Origin: Bacteriovorax stolpii | GTDB lineage: Bacteria > Bdellovibrionota > Bacteriovoracia > Bacteriovoracales > Bacteriovoracaceae | NCBI RefSeq assembly: GCF_002872415.1 | Contig: NZ_CP025704.1 | Coordinates: 1,364,001 to 1,428,000, forward strand | DNA length: 64,000 nt | Direction: 5' to 3' | Shown here: piece by piece, positions 1 to 9,376 of the stretch | How the letters are laid out: every line of letters starts with the position of its first letter | Position numbering within the stretch: the first letter of the stretch is position 1 | The notes under the pieces: generated by a model | Told to the model about the DNA's origin: nothing | The model's input: only the letters and a program-made list of their open reading frames with translations | Database searches by the model: none | Position numbers and translations under genes: made by a program

Positions 1-345
1 AATCCAGACTGGATTGTGCTTGCCGGCTACATGAAGCTTTTAACTCCTAAGTTTCTTCACGTCTTTAGGGAGTCTGGAGTGAGGGTGATTAATATTCATC
101 CCTCACTTCTGCCTCTTTTTCCTGGACTTGATGGTTATGGAGATGCTTATCGTGCAGGTGTTAAAGAAAGTGGGTGCACGATTCATTATGTAGATGAAGG
201 AATGGATACGGGGGAGATCATTGCTCAGAAAACGTTTCCTCTTATTCCAGGAGAAACACTGGAAGAATTTAAGGCCCGTGGACTTTTAATTGAAAATGCT
301 TTTTACCCAGAAATTTTAGAAAAACTTTTAACTCAATTACTATAG
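1..345 (+). CDS. purN: Phosphoribosylglycinamide formyltransferase, C-terminal part
   Basis: Transfers a formyl group from 10-formyl-THF to GAR in de novo purine synthesis (cytoplasm). The frame is open from base 1, so the 5' end lies outside the window; about 114 C-terminal residues are present. Visible family motifs are VLAGYMKLL, the substrate-site stretch INIHPSLLP with the catalytic His, and VDEGMDTGEII, whose Asp (MDTG) matches the catalytic Asp of PurN. It is followed after 8 bases by purL, so it heads or belongs to a purN-L-Q-H-M operon. The GTG at 16 lies inside the conserved fold and is not a real start. Confidence 0.93.
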   Translation, partial: NPDWIVLAGYMKLLTPKFLHVFRESGVRVINIHPSLLPLFPGLDGYGDAYRAGVKESGCTIHYVDEGMDTGEIIAQKTFPLIPGETLEEFKARGLLIENAFYPEILEKLLTQLL

Positions 346-353
346 GGATTTTT

Positions 354-3300
354 ATGAGTCATGTTTATCGTTTTGAAATTTACCCTGATCTTTTTAACTT
401 AAAGAAAGTGACATCGGGTGAGACTGCTTTAAAGAGCTGGTTTCAAACCTATATGCAGACGACATTTAATCATATCTGGGAAGTGCGCTACTTTCTGGTT
501 GAGACTAAAGAAAAAATTGAAAACATGGAGGCCCTTCTTTCTGAAGTTTTCTGCGACAGCGTGACTGAAGTTCTTTTTTCTTCAGAATCAAAAAACCAGG
601 AGCTATATCACTCATGGCTTAAAGAGCGTGGTTTTTCTAACCCATGCTTAATCGATGTGGGATTTCGCCCAGGAGTGACTGATAACTCGGCCCATGCGGC
701 CCTTGAAGCTTTAAAACTTCTTCCTGAGTTAAAGAGGATGCCGATGAAGGTTTCAAGTGGAGTGATGTACTTTGTGGAAGGTCATGACCTTTCAGCGAAG
801 AAACTCACAGAGCTTACTTACGAAAAGATGGCAAACTTCCTTCTTCATAAAGTCACTGTCACGATGACCAACGATTTAGTTTACAATGAACGCTTAAAGA
901 ATATTGATTTCCCAAATGTTCAGATTTCTGCTCAGGAATCAAAAGAGATTGATCTCAATGTCAGCGAGGCAGAGCTTTTAAAATTAAATCAGGAAAACTG
1001 CTGGGCGCTCTCACTTTTTGAAATTAAACATATCAAAACACATTTCCAGACACAAAAGAGAAACCCAACAGATGTAGAGATGGAAATTATCGCTCAGACT
1101 TGGAGTGAGCACTGCAAGCATAAGATTTTTTCTTCTGAGATTACTTACAGCGAAGCCAATCTGCCAAAAGGTGTAAAACCGCTAGGGGATTTAAAAATTA
1201 AAGGGATTTTTAAGTCTTATATCCGTGGGGCGACAGAGAAAATTAAAAAGGAAAGAAAGCTTCCATGGCTTGTCTCCATTTTTCACGACAACGCTGGTGT
1301 TGTTCGTTTTGATGACAAGATGGATGTATGTATTAAAGTAGAGACTCACAACTCACCTAGTGCTCTTGACCCCTACGGTGGAGCGCTGACTGGGATTTTA
1401 GGTGTCAACCGCGATATTCTTGGTGTTGGAGTGGGAGCAAAACCCATTGCGAATACCAATGTCTTTTGTCTGGCTGAAAATAAGTATTTCCGTGATAACG
1501 ACATCAAACTTCCACTTCTTTTAAAAAACCCGGACCGAATTAAGGAGGGAGTTCATTTAGGAGTTCAGGACGGAGGAAATAAAAGTGGTATTCCGACTGT
1601 GAATGGAGCTTTTGTTTTTGACCGTGATTTCGTCGGAAAGCCTCTGGTTTTCTGTGGAACCATCGGAGTCATGCCTCAAATGGAAAATAATAAATCGACA
1701 AGCCTTAAAGGGCAAAGGCCCGGAGATCTTATTGTCATGGCCGGAGGTCGCATTGGAAAAGATGGGATTCACGGAGCGACTTTTAGTTCGATGGAACTTG
1801 TCGATGGTGTCCCTGCTTCAGTTGTACAGATTGGAGACCCGATTACGCAAAAGAGACTTTCTGATTTTCTCATTGAAGCAAGAATCAAAGGACTTTTTAA
1901 CAGCGTTACAGATAACGGTGCCGGAGGGCTTTCTTCAAGTGTTGGGGAAATGGCCCAGGCAACAAATGGGGCCGTGGTTTATCTGGAAAAGGCACTGGTT
2001 AAATACCCCGGTCTTTCTCCTTATGAATTAATGGTCAGTGAATCACAAGAGCGCATGACTTTTTCAGTTCCTCGTGATCAGGAAAAAGCTTTTTTAGAAT
2101 TAGCTGAAAAAAGAAGTGTTGAAGTGTCAGTCATCGGTGAGTTTACAGAGACAGGATTTTTGAAAGTCAATTACGAAGGCAAAACGGTGGCGAATCTTTC
2201 TCTGCACTTTGTCCATGAGTCACTTCCTCCGATGGAATTAAAAGCGCATTTTGATCTGGGAACAAAAAGTGATCACTGGATTAAAAAAGAGATCAAAAAA
2301 CCAACTCTTCCAAAAGAAAATTATAAAGAGATCCTTCTTTCACTTTTTAAAAATCCCAATATCAGAAGCCAGGAGCATCTTGTTCGCCGTTACGACCACG
2401 AAGTCAAAGCGGCAACGATTGTAAAACCTTATACAGGTTCAACTGAAAAAGGTTATTCGGCACCAAGTGATGCCGGAGTGATTTGGATGAAGCCTCACGG
2501 CGGTGGAGCAGATAATGCTCTGGCGATTTCATGTGGATTGTGCCCTAAAATTTCAGCATACGACTCTTACCTGATGGCCGAATTTGCTTTAGATGAAGCG
2601 GTTAGAAATGCTGTTTCAACAGGGGCGAACCCGGATGAAATGGTTTTGGTTGATAATTACTGCTGGCCTGATCCGATTGAATCAGAAAGAAACCCCGACG
2701 CGAAGTTAAAGCTTGCTCACCTTGTTCGTGCTTCACAAGCACTTTACGATTTATCTCTGGCCTACGGAATGCCTTTTGTAAGTGGTAAAGACAGCATGAA
2801 AAACGACTTCATCGGAGCGATGGATAATGGCGAGAAAGTTAAAATCAGTGTCCCTCCAACTGTTTTAGTCACAGCGATGGGAAGAGTGCCGACATTAAAA
2901 GCGGTGACAACATCAGAAGCCAAGAAGACAGAGGCCTTGATTTACCTGGTGGGAAGTAAACTCACAGATTATCAAAGTGCTTTTGAATTAAAAGAGCTTT
3001 ATGAAGACTACACTGTGGAATACCCACTGCCTCATATCAACGGAAAGAAACAACTGGATCTGTACCGCTCACTTCATAAATCAATGAGAGAGGGGCTGGT
3101 GTTAAGCTCCCACGATATTTCAGATGGAGGGATGTTAGTCGCTCTGGCCGAAGTGTTGATGGGGACAAAATTTGGTGCTGACATTGAATTAAAAGGAATT
3201 GAAAAGAAAGACTTGATTCCATTTTTCTTTAATGAAGGATGCGGTCGCTTTATTGTGACTGTTGATAAAAAAGATCAAAAAGAATTTGAAGAAAACCTTT

Positions 3301-3440
3301 CAGGACATATTTTCTCAAGACTGGGAGAAACCAATGAAACAGGGATTCTTAAGATCGACCTTCAAGGAGAAACACTGCTTGAAGTGCACAATGATGAATG
3401 CATGAGTCATTACAAGATTGAAGCAGAGGGGAAGCTATAA
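354..3440 (+). CDS. purL: Phosphoribosylformylglycinamidine synthase, PurS-PurL type fusion
   Basis: Catalyses ATP- and glutamine-dependent conversion of FGAR to FGAM. At 1028 residues it is longer than small PurL (about 740) and shorter than single-chain PurL with its own glutaminase (about 1300). Residues 1-220 look like a PurS-type N-terminal region (IDVGFRPGVTDN at about 100-111). TWSEHCKHK at 249-257 begins the synthetase core. ETHNSPSALDPYGGA, SVTDNGAGGLSS, KPHGGGADNALAISCG, FVSGKDSMKND and SHDISDGG mark the two AIRS-like halves. No glutaminase follows; purQ is separate and overlaps this gene by one base (TAATG). A PurSL-type fusion is the best description. Confidence 0.95.
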   Translation: MSHVYRFEIYPDLFNLKKVTSGETALKSWFQTYMQTTFNHIWEVRYFLVETKEKIENMEALLSEVFCDSVTEVLFSSESKNQELYHSWLKERGFSNPCLIDVGFRPGVTDNSAHAALEALKLLPELKRMPMKVSSGVMYFVEGHDLSAKKLTELTYEKMANFLLHKVTVTMTNDLVYNERLKNIDFPNVQISAQESKEIDLNVSEAELLKLNQENCWALSLFEIKHIKTHFQTQKRNPTDVEMEIIAQTWSEHCKHKIFSSEITYSEANLPKGVKPLGDLKIKGIFKSYIRGATEKIKKERKLPWLVSIFHDNAGVVRFDDKMDVCIKVETHNSPSALDPYGGALTGILGVNRDILGVGVGAKPIANTNVFCLAENKYFRDNDIKLPLLLKNPDRIKEGVHLGVQDGGNKSGIPTVNGAFVFDRDFVGKPLVFCGTIGVMPQMENNKSTSLKGQRPGDLIVMAGGRIGKDGIHGATFSSMELVDGVPASVVQIGDPITQKRLSDFLIEARIKGLFNSVTDNGAGGLSSSVGEMAQATNGAVVYLEKALVKYPGLSPYELMVSESQERMTFSVPRDQEKAFLELAEKRSVEVSVIGEFTETGFLKVNYEGKTVANLSLHFVHESLPPMELKAHFDLGTKSDHWIKKEIKKPTLPKENYKEILLSLFKNPNIRSQEHLVRRYDHEVKAATIVKPYTGSTEKGYSAPSDAGVIWMKPHGGGADNALAISCGLCPKISAYDSYLMAEFALDEAVRNAVSTGANPDEMVLVDNYCWPDPIESERNPDAKLKLAHLVRASQALYDLSLAYGMPFVSGKDSMKNDFIGAMDNGEKVKISVPPTVLVTAMGRVPTLKAVTTSEAKKTEALIYLVGSKLTDYQSAFELKELYEDYTVEYPLPHINGKKQLDLYRSLHKSMREGLVLSSHDISDGGMLVALAEVLMGTKFGADIELKGIEKKDLIPFFFNEGCGRFIVTVDKKDQKEFEENLSGHIFSRLGETNETGILKIDLQGETLLEVHNDECMSHYKIEAEGKL

Positions 3441-4210
3441 TGAAAAGAGAACAGATTAAAGCGCTGATCCTGACCGGAGATGGGATTAACTGTGAAGCTG
3501 AAACGGCCCTGGCCTTTACTGAACTAGGTGCTCAGGCAGAAATCATTCACATCTCTGACTTGATTGAAAATAAAAACAAATTAAAAGAGGCCCAGATCCT
3601 GGCACTCCCCGGCGGATTCTCCTTTGGAGATGAAATTGGGTCCGGCCAAATCTTAGCTTTAAAACTTAAGTATGCCCTAGGTGAAGAACTCAAAACTTTC
3701 GTCGAAGAAAAAAAATTGGTGATTGGAATTTGTAACGGATTTCAAGCGCTAGTGAGGCTTGGCCTTCTGCCAAAACCTTTTTCAAAAAGGACTATGACTT
3801 TAACTCATAACCGCCAGGGGCATTTTATTAACCGTTGGGTGGATTTAGATGTTCCGGTTTCTGAGTGCGTGTGGACGAGTGAGCTTCGGGGTGAAAAAAT
3901 CTCGCTTCCTATTCGTCACGGAGAAGGGCGCATTGTCTTTAAGGGCAATGAAGAAGAGCAGAGAGCGACTTATAAAACATTAAGTTCAAATGGGCAGATT
4001 GCCCTTAGTTACAGAAGTGATGTCAATGGATCCTTTGCTGAGATAGCAGGTGTGTGTGACCCAAGCGGACTTATCTTTGGTCTTATGCCTCACCCGGAAG
4101 CGGCCATTAGTTTATGGCACAATCCCGGGGGAGCGGATAAAGGTGAGGATAAGGGGCTTGGGCTTTTTATCTTTGAGAGTGGACTTAAATACTGTGAAGC
4201 CAATTTATAA
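3440..4210 (+). CDS. purQ: FGAM synthase glutaminase subunit PurQ
   Basis: Class I glutamine amidotransferase that supplies ammonia to PurL. Nucleophile elbow GICNGFQALV carries Cys98; the His-Glu pair lies in LMPHPEAA near residue 218; GGFSFGDEIGSG is the typical PurQ N-terminal motif. Length 256 aa is between small PurQ (about 225) and the fused domain. The start codon shares its A with the purL stop, indicating translational coupling and roughly equal dosage. Confidence 0.95.
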   Translation: MKREQIKALILTGDGINCEAETALAFTELGAQAEIIHISDLIENKNKLKEAQILALPGGFSFGDEIGSGQILALKLKYALGEELKTFVEEKKLVIGICNGFQALVRLGLLPKPFSKRTMTLTHNRQGHFINRWVDLDVPVSECVWTSELRGEKISLPIRHGEGRIVFKGNEEEQRATYKTLSSNGQIALSYRSDVNGSFAEIAGVCDPSGLIFGLMPHPEAAISLWHNPGGADKGEDKGLGLFIFESGLKYCEANL

Positions 4211-4221
4211 GGGAAAAAACA

Positions 4222-5814
4222 ATGATTGAAACAAGTGTGAAAATTAAAAGGGCCCTGATCAGCGTAACGGATAAGACCAATCTAAAGATATTGGTAGAGA
4301 CACTTCATAAACACCAGGTAGAGATCATCTCAACAGGTGGAACGAAAAAATTTATTGAAGACCTGAATCTTCCTGTGACGTCTATTGAAAAAGTAACGGG
4401 GAATCCTGAGGCTTTTGGCGGAAGAATGAAATCAATTTCTTTTGCTGTCACGAGTGGACTTCTTTTTCGCCGCCATCATGAAACAGACCAAATGGAAGCT
4501 CGAGAGCTTAATATCGCTCCGATTGACCTGGTTGTTTGTAACCTTTACCCTTTTGAAAAATATGCCGGTACAAATGCATCGGAAGATGTATTGATTGAAA
4601 ACATCGATATCGGCGGACCTCTTATGTTAAGAGCAAGTGCTAAAAATTATGAATCTGTAGCTGTTCTTTCTGATGTTGCAGATTACGACACTTTTTTAAC
4701 TCAGTTTAATGGGACAACATCATTTTCTCAAAGAAGAGCACTTGCTGTTAAAACGTTTGAGCGAATCGCTAAATACGACCTGATGATCGCTGAAGAGCTG
4801 ACGAGTCGTTTTGCTGAGAAAAAAGTGCAGGATAAAAACTGGCTGGCCATTGAACCAAAAGAGTCCCTTCGCTACGGTGAAAATCCTCATCAATGGGCCA
4901 ATGTCTTTAAGTTAAAAAACACTAAAGGAGGCGTAAGTCTCCTGGATGCAGAAGTTCTTCAAGGAAAAGAACTCTCATACAATAACTGGGTGGATGCTGA
5001 TGCTGCCTGGAGGGTGATGAGTGATGTGGCCCATATTTCAAAAGGGGCTCCAGTCACAGCAGTCATTAAGCACGCTAACCCTTGTGGTCTTTCTGTCGCG
5101 CCAACCCCTGTTGCTTCTTTAATAGAGGCCTGGAATGGAGATGGGGTTTCGAGCTTTGGTGGAATCATCGCCATGTCGAGTGAGGTGGATTCAGATTGTG
5201 CCAAGTTTTTAACAGAGAGATTTATTGAAGTGGTGATTGCTCCTGGTTTTTCTGAAAATGCCTTAAAAGCTTTTTCTAAGAAAAAGAATGTGCGCCTGCT
5301 CAAGACGCCAATCAGACCAAAAGAAGAATCCGAGTTTATTGTAAAAAGTATCTCTGGTGGACTCTTAATGCAGAATGAAGATGAAGCTTACGGCAAATCA
5401 GAAGAATTAAAACTTGTAACAAAAAAAGAAATGCCATTTGAGACTTTAGAGTTAGTAGATTTCGGAATCCTTGCCTGCAAACATTTAAAGAGCAATGGGA
5501 TCGCTTTAGTTTGTAAAACGACTGAAGGGCATTTTACTTTAGCTGGAACGGGAATGGGGCAGCCGAATCGTTTAGACTCGCTTCGTTTACTGGCAAAAGT
5601 AAGGGCCGAGCAAAAAGGACTTTCAATGGATAAGATGCTTCTTGTTTCAGATGCTTTTTTTCCTTTTGCAGACTCGGTAGAAGTTTGCCACGACGTGGGA
5701 ATCACCTCGATCATCCAGCCGGGGGGAAGTATGAGAGATGATGAAGTGATTGCAGCTTGTGACAAGTTTGGGATTGCAATGATGACAACTGGTAGAAGAC
5801 ACTTTAGGCATTAG
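4222..5814 (+). CDS. purH: Bifunctional AICAR transformylase / IMP cyclohydrolase
   Basis: Last two steps to IMP: formylation of AICAR and ring closure. The N-terminal MGS-like cyclohydrolase domain shows ALISVTDKTN and STGGTKKF. The transformylase domain shows SLRYGENPHQ (about 213) and the catalytic KHANPCG loop (about 270), and the chain ends in GRRHFRH as family members do. Length 530 aa is normal. It starts 11 bases after purQ behind GGGAAAAAAC and is 8 bases from purM. Confidence 0.96.
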   Translation: MIETSVKIKRALISVTDKTNLKILVETLHKHQVEIISTGGTKKFIEDLNLPVTSIEKVTGNPEAFGGRMKSISFAVTSGLLFRRHHETDQMEARELNIAPIDLVVCNLYPFEKYAGTNASEDVLIENIDIGGPLMLRASAKNYESVAVLSDVADYDTFLTQFNGTTSFSQRRALAVKTFERIAKYDLMIAEELTSRFAEKKVQDKNWLAIEPKESLRYGENPHQWANVFKLKNTKGGVSLLDAEVLQGKELSYNNWVDADAAWRVMSDVAHISKGAPVTAVIKHANPCGLSVAPTPVASLIEAWNGDGVSSFGGIIAMSSEVDSDCAKFLTERFIEVVIAPGFSENALKAFSKKKNVRLLKTPIRPKEESEFIVKSISGGLLMQNEDEAYGKSEELKLVTKKEMPFETLELVDFGILACKHLKSNGIALVCKTTEGHFTLAGTGMGQPNRLDSLRLLAKVRAEQKGLSMDKMLLVSDAFFPFADSVEVCHDVGITSIIQPGGSMRDDEVIAACDKFGIAMMTTGRRHFRH

Positions 5815-5822
5815 GAGTTTTC

Positions 5823-6824
5823 ATGAATTATAAAGACAGCGGCGTAGATATCGAAAAAGGTGACCTCTTTGTAGAGCGCATCTCAAAAATGGTAAAGTCC
5901 ACTTATAACCAACAAGTCAAGAGTGGCATCGGAGGCTTTTGCGCTCTCTATGCCATGGATGAAGAAAGATTTCTCGCTTCATCAACCGATGGAGTGGGAA
6001 CAAAAATTAAACTGGCCGTAGAGCTTGGAGTCCACGACACAATTGGAATCGACCTGGTCGCCATGTGTGTGAACGATTTGATCTGTTCAGGCGCAAGACC
6101 TATGTTTTTTCTGGATTACTTTGCTTCAAGCAAACTGGATTTAAAAGTTTCAGAAGCAGTCATCAAAGGAATTGTGGACGGATGCCTTCAGTCTCAAATG
6201 GCACTTATTGGTGGAGAGACCGCAGAGATGCCAGGAATGTATCAAGAAGGGGATTATGATCTGGCAGGATTTTCTGTTGGGGAAGTCATGAAGTCTTCAT
6301 TAGTTGATGGATCACGTATTCAAAACGGGGATACGCTTATCGGGATTGCGAGCTCAGGTTTTCATTCCAATGGATTTTCTCTGGTGAGAAAAATCCTGGA
6401 GAAAAATAACTGTAACCCGGATTTAAAACGTGCATGTTTAACTCCGACGAAAATTTATGTAAAGACGATCATGTCTCTTCTTAAAACTCACTTTACCCAT
6501 GTAAAAGGAATCGCCAATATTACTGGATCTGGATTTCTTAACATCCCACGCATGAATGAGAACTTTGATTACCATGTCACTGAAGCACCAGAGCTTCCCC
6601 TTTTTATGAAAGAAGTGTGTGACCTCTCAGGTCTCAGCACAAAAGAACTTCATAAAACATTTAATATGGGAGTAGGAATGGTGGTTGCTACGGATGCACC
6701 GGATACGGTCATTGCGGAGCTGGAAAAATTAGGGGAGAGAGCTTTCTTTTTAGGGCATATCACTAAAGGAAAAGGTGAGTACCATTTCAATCCAAAAGGC
6801 TCAACAACAGGGCATAATTCTTAA
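5823..6824 (+). CDS. purM: Phosphoribosylformylglycinamidine cyclo-ligase (AIR synthetase)
   Basis: Closes FGAM to AIR with ATP. STDGVGTKIKLA, the GIDLVAMCVNDLICSGA stretch, GGETAEMPGMY and IASSGFHSNGFSL are the standard PurM motifs; 333 aa is normal. SD GGAG lies just before the ATG. It ends the purine run and its stop overlaps by 4 bases the stop of the convergent gene downstream, sharing a TTAA core. No intrinsic terminator is visible between them. Confidence 0.95.
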   Translation: MNYKDSGVDIEKGDLFVERISKMVKSTYNQQVKSGIGGFCALYAMDEERFLASSTDGVGTKIKLAVELGVHDTIGIDLVAMCVNDLICSGARPMFFLDYFASSKLDLKVSEAVIKGIVDGCLQSQMALIGGETAEMPGMYQEGDYDLAGFSVGEVMKSSLVDGSRIQNGDTLIGIASSGFHSNGFSLVRKILEKNNCNPDLKRACLTPTKIYVKTIMSLLKTHFTHVKGIANITGSGFLNIPRMNENFDYHVTEAPELPLFMKEVCDLSGLSTKELHKTFNMGVGMVVATDAPDTVIAELEKLGERAFFLGHITKGKGEYHFNPKGSTTGHNS

Positions 6825-7396
6825 GATTTAAATTTTTTCAGAGCGGCTTCATACTCCGCTCTGGAAATTCTTCCAGATTCAAAAAGGCGTTTTAGGTCCT
6901 GAAGATTGTGTTCACGGCGAGCTTCCCCCAAATCTTTTTTCTTAATTTCTTCATGAATAGCATTTGTTGCATACTTATTAGGAGGAAGAAGGACCAAGAT
7001 AATTGTTGAAAGGAAATCTATATAAGGCAGAGAAAGAAAAACAATTGTAAGCACGCTCTCAACTTTCGTTAGGTTGCGATTCACAATGTCTCTGATTCTT
7101 TTAATATCGACTAATCTTAAAATCAGGATGAAAACAAACTTTAAGACGATGTCTAAAGTCGATTGGCCAACAGTTGATGAAAGAAAAGGAACTATCGTTT
7201 TCGTTTGCGGGTTTGATGAAAGAATATGAATCAACTGTGGAAACTGCGGGCTACTTTGAACTGCAACCAGGATTCCCGGGTAGTAAATGTAGCGAAAACC
7301 AATCAAAAACCAAAAAGCGTTATGAAGAGCATAGAATAAACGATTCAGCTTTCCCTTAGGTGAAAAAAGCGAATTGTTGTATTCCAATTTTTCCAT
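6821..7396 (-). CDS. Membrane protein, DUF805-like with SHOCT-like tail
   Basis: 191 residues of unknown function. The N-terminus LFSPKGKLNRLFYALHNAF and RLVDIKRIRDI resemble the Arg-containing motifs of DUF805 membrane proteins. Hydrophobic segments lie at about 28-48, 88-112 and 118-140. The last 27 residues (LKRLFESGRISRAEYEAALK) look like a SHOCT helix pair, which usually serves as an oligomerisation or targeting tag. The start codon overlaps the purB stop by one base (TAATG), so it is translationally coupled to purB. Family assignment is by motif resemblance only. Confidence 0.7.
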   Translation of the reverse strand: MEKLEYNNSLFSPKGKLNRLFYALHNAFWFLIGFRYIYYPGILVAVQSSPQFPQLIHILSSNPQTKTIVPFLSSTVGQSTLDIVLKFVFILILRLVDIKRIRDIVNRNLTKVESVLTIVFLSLPYIDFLSTIILVLLPPNKYATNAIHEEIKKKDLGEARREHNLQDLKRLFESGRISRAEYEAALKKFKS

Positions 7397-8700
7397 TACA
7401 ACACTCGGTTAAAAATCTGATCGACAGACTTTAAGTAGATGTTGCGAAGTCCGTCTGCATTGACCTCTGGAAGAGTCACCGTTTCTTTTCTTGTTTTTAA
7501 TTCATTTTGAATCAAGTCGCGGAAGCGCTGAGGGTTTGTTTTGGCATCGGCATCAAAAGATGCGGCCTGAACAACAGCGTATAAATCTTCTCTGGTTAAA
7601 GACTCACAGTTTTTAATCAGGAAGTGCAGGTAGAAGCTTGAAAGGTAGTGAGTGTGGTTTAACACTTTAGCTTCGACTACTTTTTCATCGATATCTAAGA
7701 GATTGAGCGTCGTCGTGAAACGATCAAGAGCATAAGTTAAAATCCCAAAGTGGTCTGGAAGATAAAGTCTTTCTGCGCTTGAGTGAGAGATGTCTCTTTC
7801 GTGCCATAGGATTGAGTTTTCCAGGGCCAGAGTCAGGTGAGAGCGCAAGAAGCGCGAAAGACCTGTCAGGTTTTCGCTGGCAATTGGGTTCTTTTTGTGT
7901 GGCATCGTGCTTGAGCCTTTTTGGCCCGGTCTAAATCCTTCGGCCACTTCTTTTACATCAGAGTGGTGAAGGTGACGGATTTCTACCGCCAGTCTCTCAA
8001 TAGCATTGGCCACGAGAGAAGTAATAGAGATCAGTTTTGCCAGGCGGTCGCGTGGGATAATCTGAGTTGAGACGTCTTCAACTTTTACTCCTAGTTTTTT
8101 AGCGACACTTTCTTCGATATCTGGAGTCAGGATCGTGTAGTTTCCTACGGCCCCTGAAAGCTGGATAGTGAGTTCATTTTTATAAAAATGTTCTAGGTCT
8201 TCTCTTCTTCTTTTAAATTCAGCGTAGTGACCTAAAAGTTTTTGACCAAAGCTCATGGGCTCGGCATACATTCCGTGTGAGCGGCCTAAGGTCATAAGCA
8301 TTTTTGTTTCAAGGGCGCGCAGCTTTAGTGCTTCCATAAAGCTGTCGTAAGATTTCATCACCACTTCAAGAGAAGCTTTAATCTGTAAAGTTAAAGCACT
8401 GTCGATGACATCTGATGAAGTCACACCGTAATGGAAGTATTTCCCAATTTCAGTAGGGAGTTGCTCGGTAATTGAAGTACAGAAGGCGATGACATCGTGT
8501 CTGGTTGTCAGCTCGATCTCATCGATTCTTGCGGTGTTGATTTTAGCGGTGTCGCGGATAGTTTTTGAAATCCCAGATGGGATCATCTTTTTTTCTTCCA
8601 GCGCACTTAAGAGTTCCAGCTCGATTTGAAGGAAAGTTTTAAACTTGTTTTCATCACTCCAGATTGGGGTGATGGCCTTTGCTTCATAACGAGGAATCAT
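7396..8700 (-). CDS. purB: Adenylosuccinate lyase
   Basis: Cleaves SAICAR to AICAR and adenylosuccinate to AMP. The fumarase/aspartase superfamily signature GSSTMPHKKNP is present around residue 265 with the catalytic Ser loop, and TSSDVIDSALTLQ and SHGMYAEPMSFG are the other two conserved regions. Length 434 aa is typical of the B. subtilis-like PurB type. It stands on the strand opposite the main purine run, convergent with purM, with only the small membrane gene between them. Confidence 0.95.
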   Translation of the reverse strand: MIPRYEAKAITPIWSDENKFKTFLQIELELLSALEEKKMIPSGISKTIRDTAKINTARIDEIELTTRHDVIAFCTSITEQLPTEIGKYFHYGVTSSDVIDSALTLQIKASLEVVMKSYDSFMEALKLRALETKMLMTLGRSHGMYAEPMSFGQKLLGHYAEFKRRREDLEHFYKNELTIQLSGAVGNYTILTPDIEESVAKKLGVKVEDVSTQIIPRDRLAKLISITSLVANAIERLAVEIRHLHHSDVKEVAEGFRPGQKGSSTMPHKKNPIASENLTGLSRFLRSHLTLALENSILWHERDISHSSAERLYLPDHFGILTYALDRFTTTLNLLDIDEKVVEAKVLNHTHYLSSFYLHFLIKNCESLTREDLYAVVQAASFDADAKTNPQRFRDLIQNELKTRKETVTLPEVNADGLRNIYLKSVDQIFNRVL

Positions 8701-8715
8701 AATCCACCTTAGGTT

Positions 8716-9375
8716 TTAGAGGTAAAAACTTAAATCCACACCCATTGTCAAAAACCCTAAAGTTAGTGAGCGCTGAGAGCTGGTTTCCGTATCATTTTCT
8801 TGTGATCTTTTTACCACAGCGAGGTTGTAATTGAAATGAGCACCGGCACTAAAATAATCGTTGAAGCGCTTATAAACAGAAAACTTTGCCATCAGCCCCG
8901 GACCACTAAAAGATTTCCCAGAGAAATCTTCTTTATAGATATTATAAGTCAGGTTGGCGGCCATAAGTTCATAGATGTAGTCGAAGGGAAGCAGTGTTTG
9001 TGCGTAGCGAGTTTCGCGACCAATCCCTAAACCAATGCTCGTCAGGGTGTTTTCTTGCTCAGCGAGCTGATCATCTGTTGCGCCTGTTGCTGTGGCATTG
9101 TTGGCCGAGAACTTATTAAAAAGTCCTTTGGTCATCATGACGTTGGCGTCGGCCCAGAAGTTCTCCAGTTTTTTTCCGTACGAGAAGTTAAAACTGCTCA
9201 TGTCCGCGGCCTTTGTCAGGCTTGGGTTTACCCCCAACATGAAAGAGAAGCGGTTGGTGTGAGAAGGATTAAAAGTTGTTTCGGTGTTTAACACCAACTC
9301 GCCATTAGCTGCAAAGGCGCTGGCCGAAACGAATAACAAAGAGGCTGCGATTGTTTGTTTCATTGTATATTTCAT
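8716..9375 (-). CDS. Predicted outer-membrane beta-barrel protein
   Basis: 219 residues with a Sec signal peptide (about 1-23, ending in SASAFAA) followed by alternating hydrophobic and polar residues and a terminal aromatic/leucine strand (GVDLSFYL), the pattern of a small outer-membrane beta-barrel. I do not recognise a family. The first ATG (9375) is preferred because AAAGG lies 8 bases ahead of it; the second ATG four codons in has no SD. It starts one base after the TolC-like gene stops, so the two are probably co-transcribed and the barrel may assist or accompany that channel. Confidence 0.75.
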   Translation of the reverse strand: MKYTMKQTIAASLLFVSASAFAANGELVLNTETTFNPSHTNRFSFMLGVNPSLTKAADMSSFNFSYGKKLENFWADANVMMTKGLFNKFSANNATATGATDDQLAEQENTLTSIGLGIGRETRYAQTLLPFDYIYELMAANLTYNIYKEDFSGKSFSGPGLMAKFSVYKRFNDYFSAGAHFNYNLAVVKRSQENDTETSSQRSLTLGFLTMGVDLSFYL

Positions 9376-9376
9376 C

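Noticed and set aside
1603-2031. Open frame of 142 codons within purL, other frame
   Set aside because: It overlaps conserved PurL catalytic regions and has no recognisable protein features.
6839-6863. Perfect 8-base inverted repeat CAGAGCGG/CCGCTCTG near convergent gene ends
   Set aside because: It lies inside the coding end of the SHOCT-like protein and has no T tract in the right place on either strand, so I do not call it a terminator.
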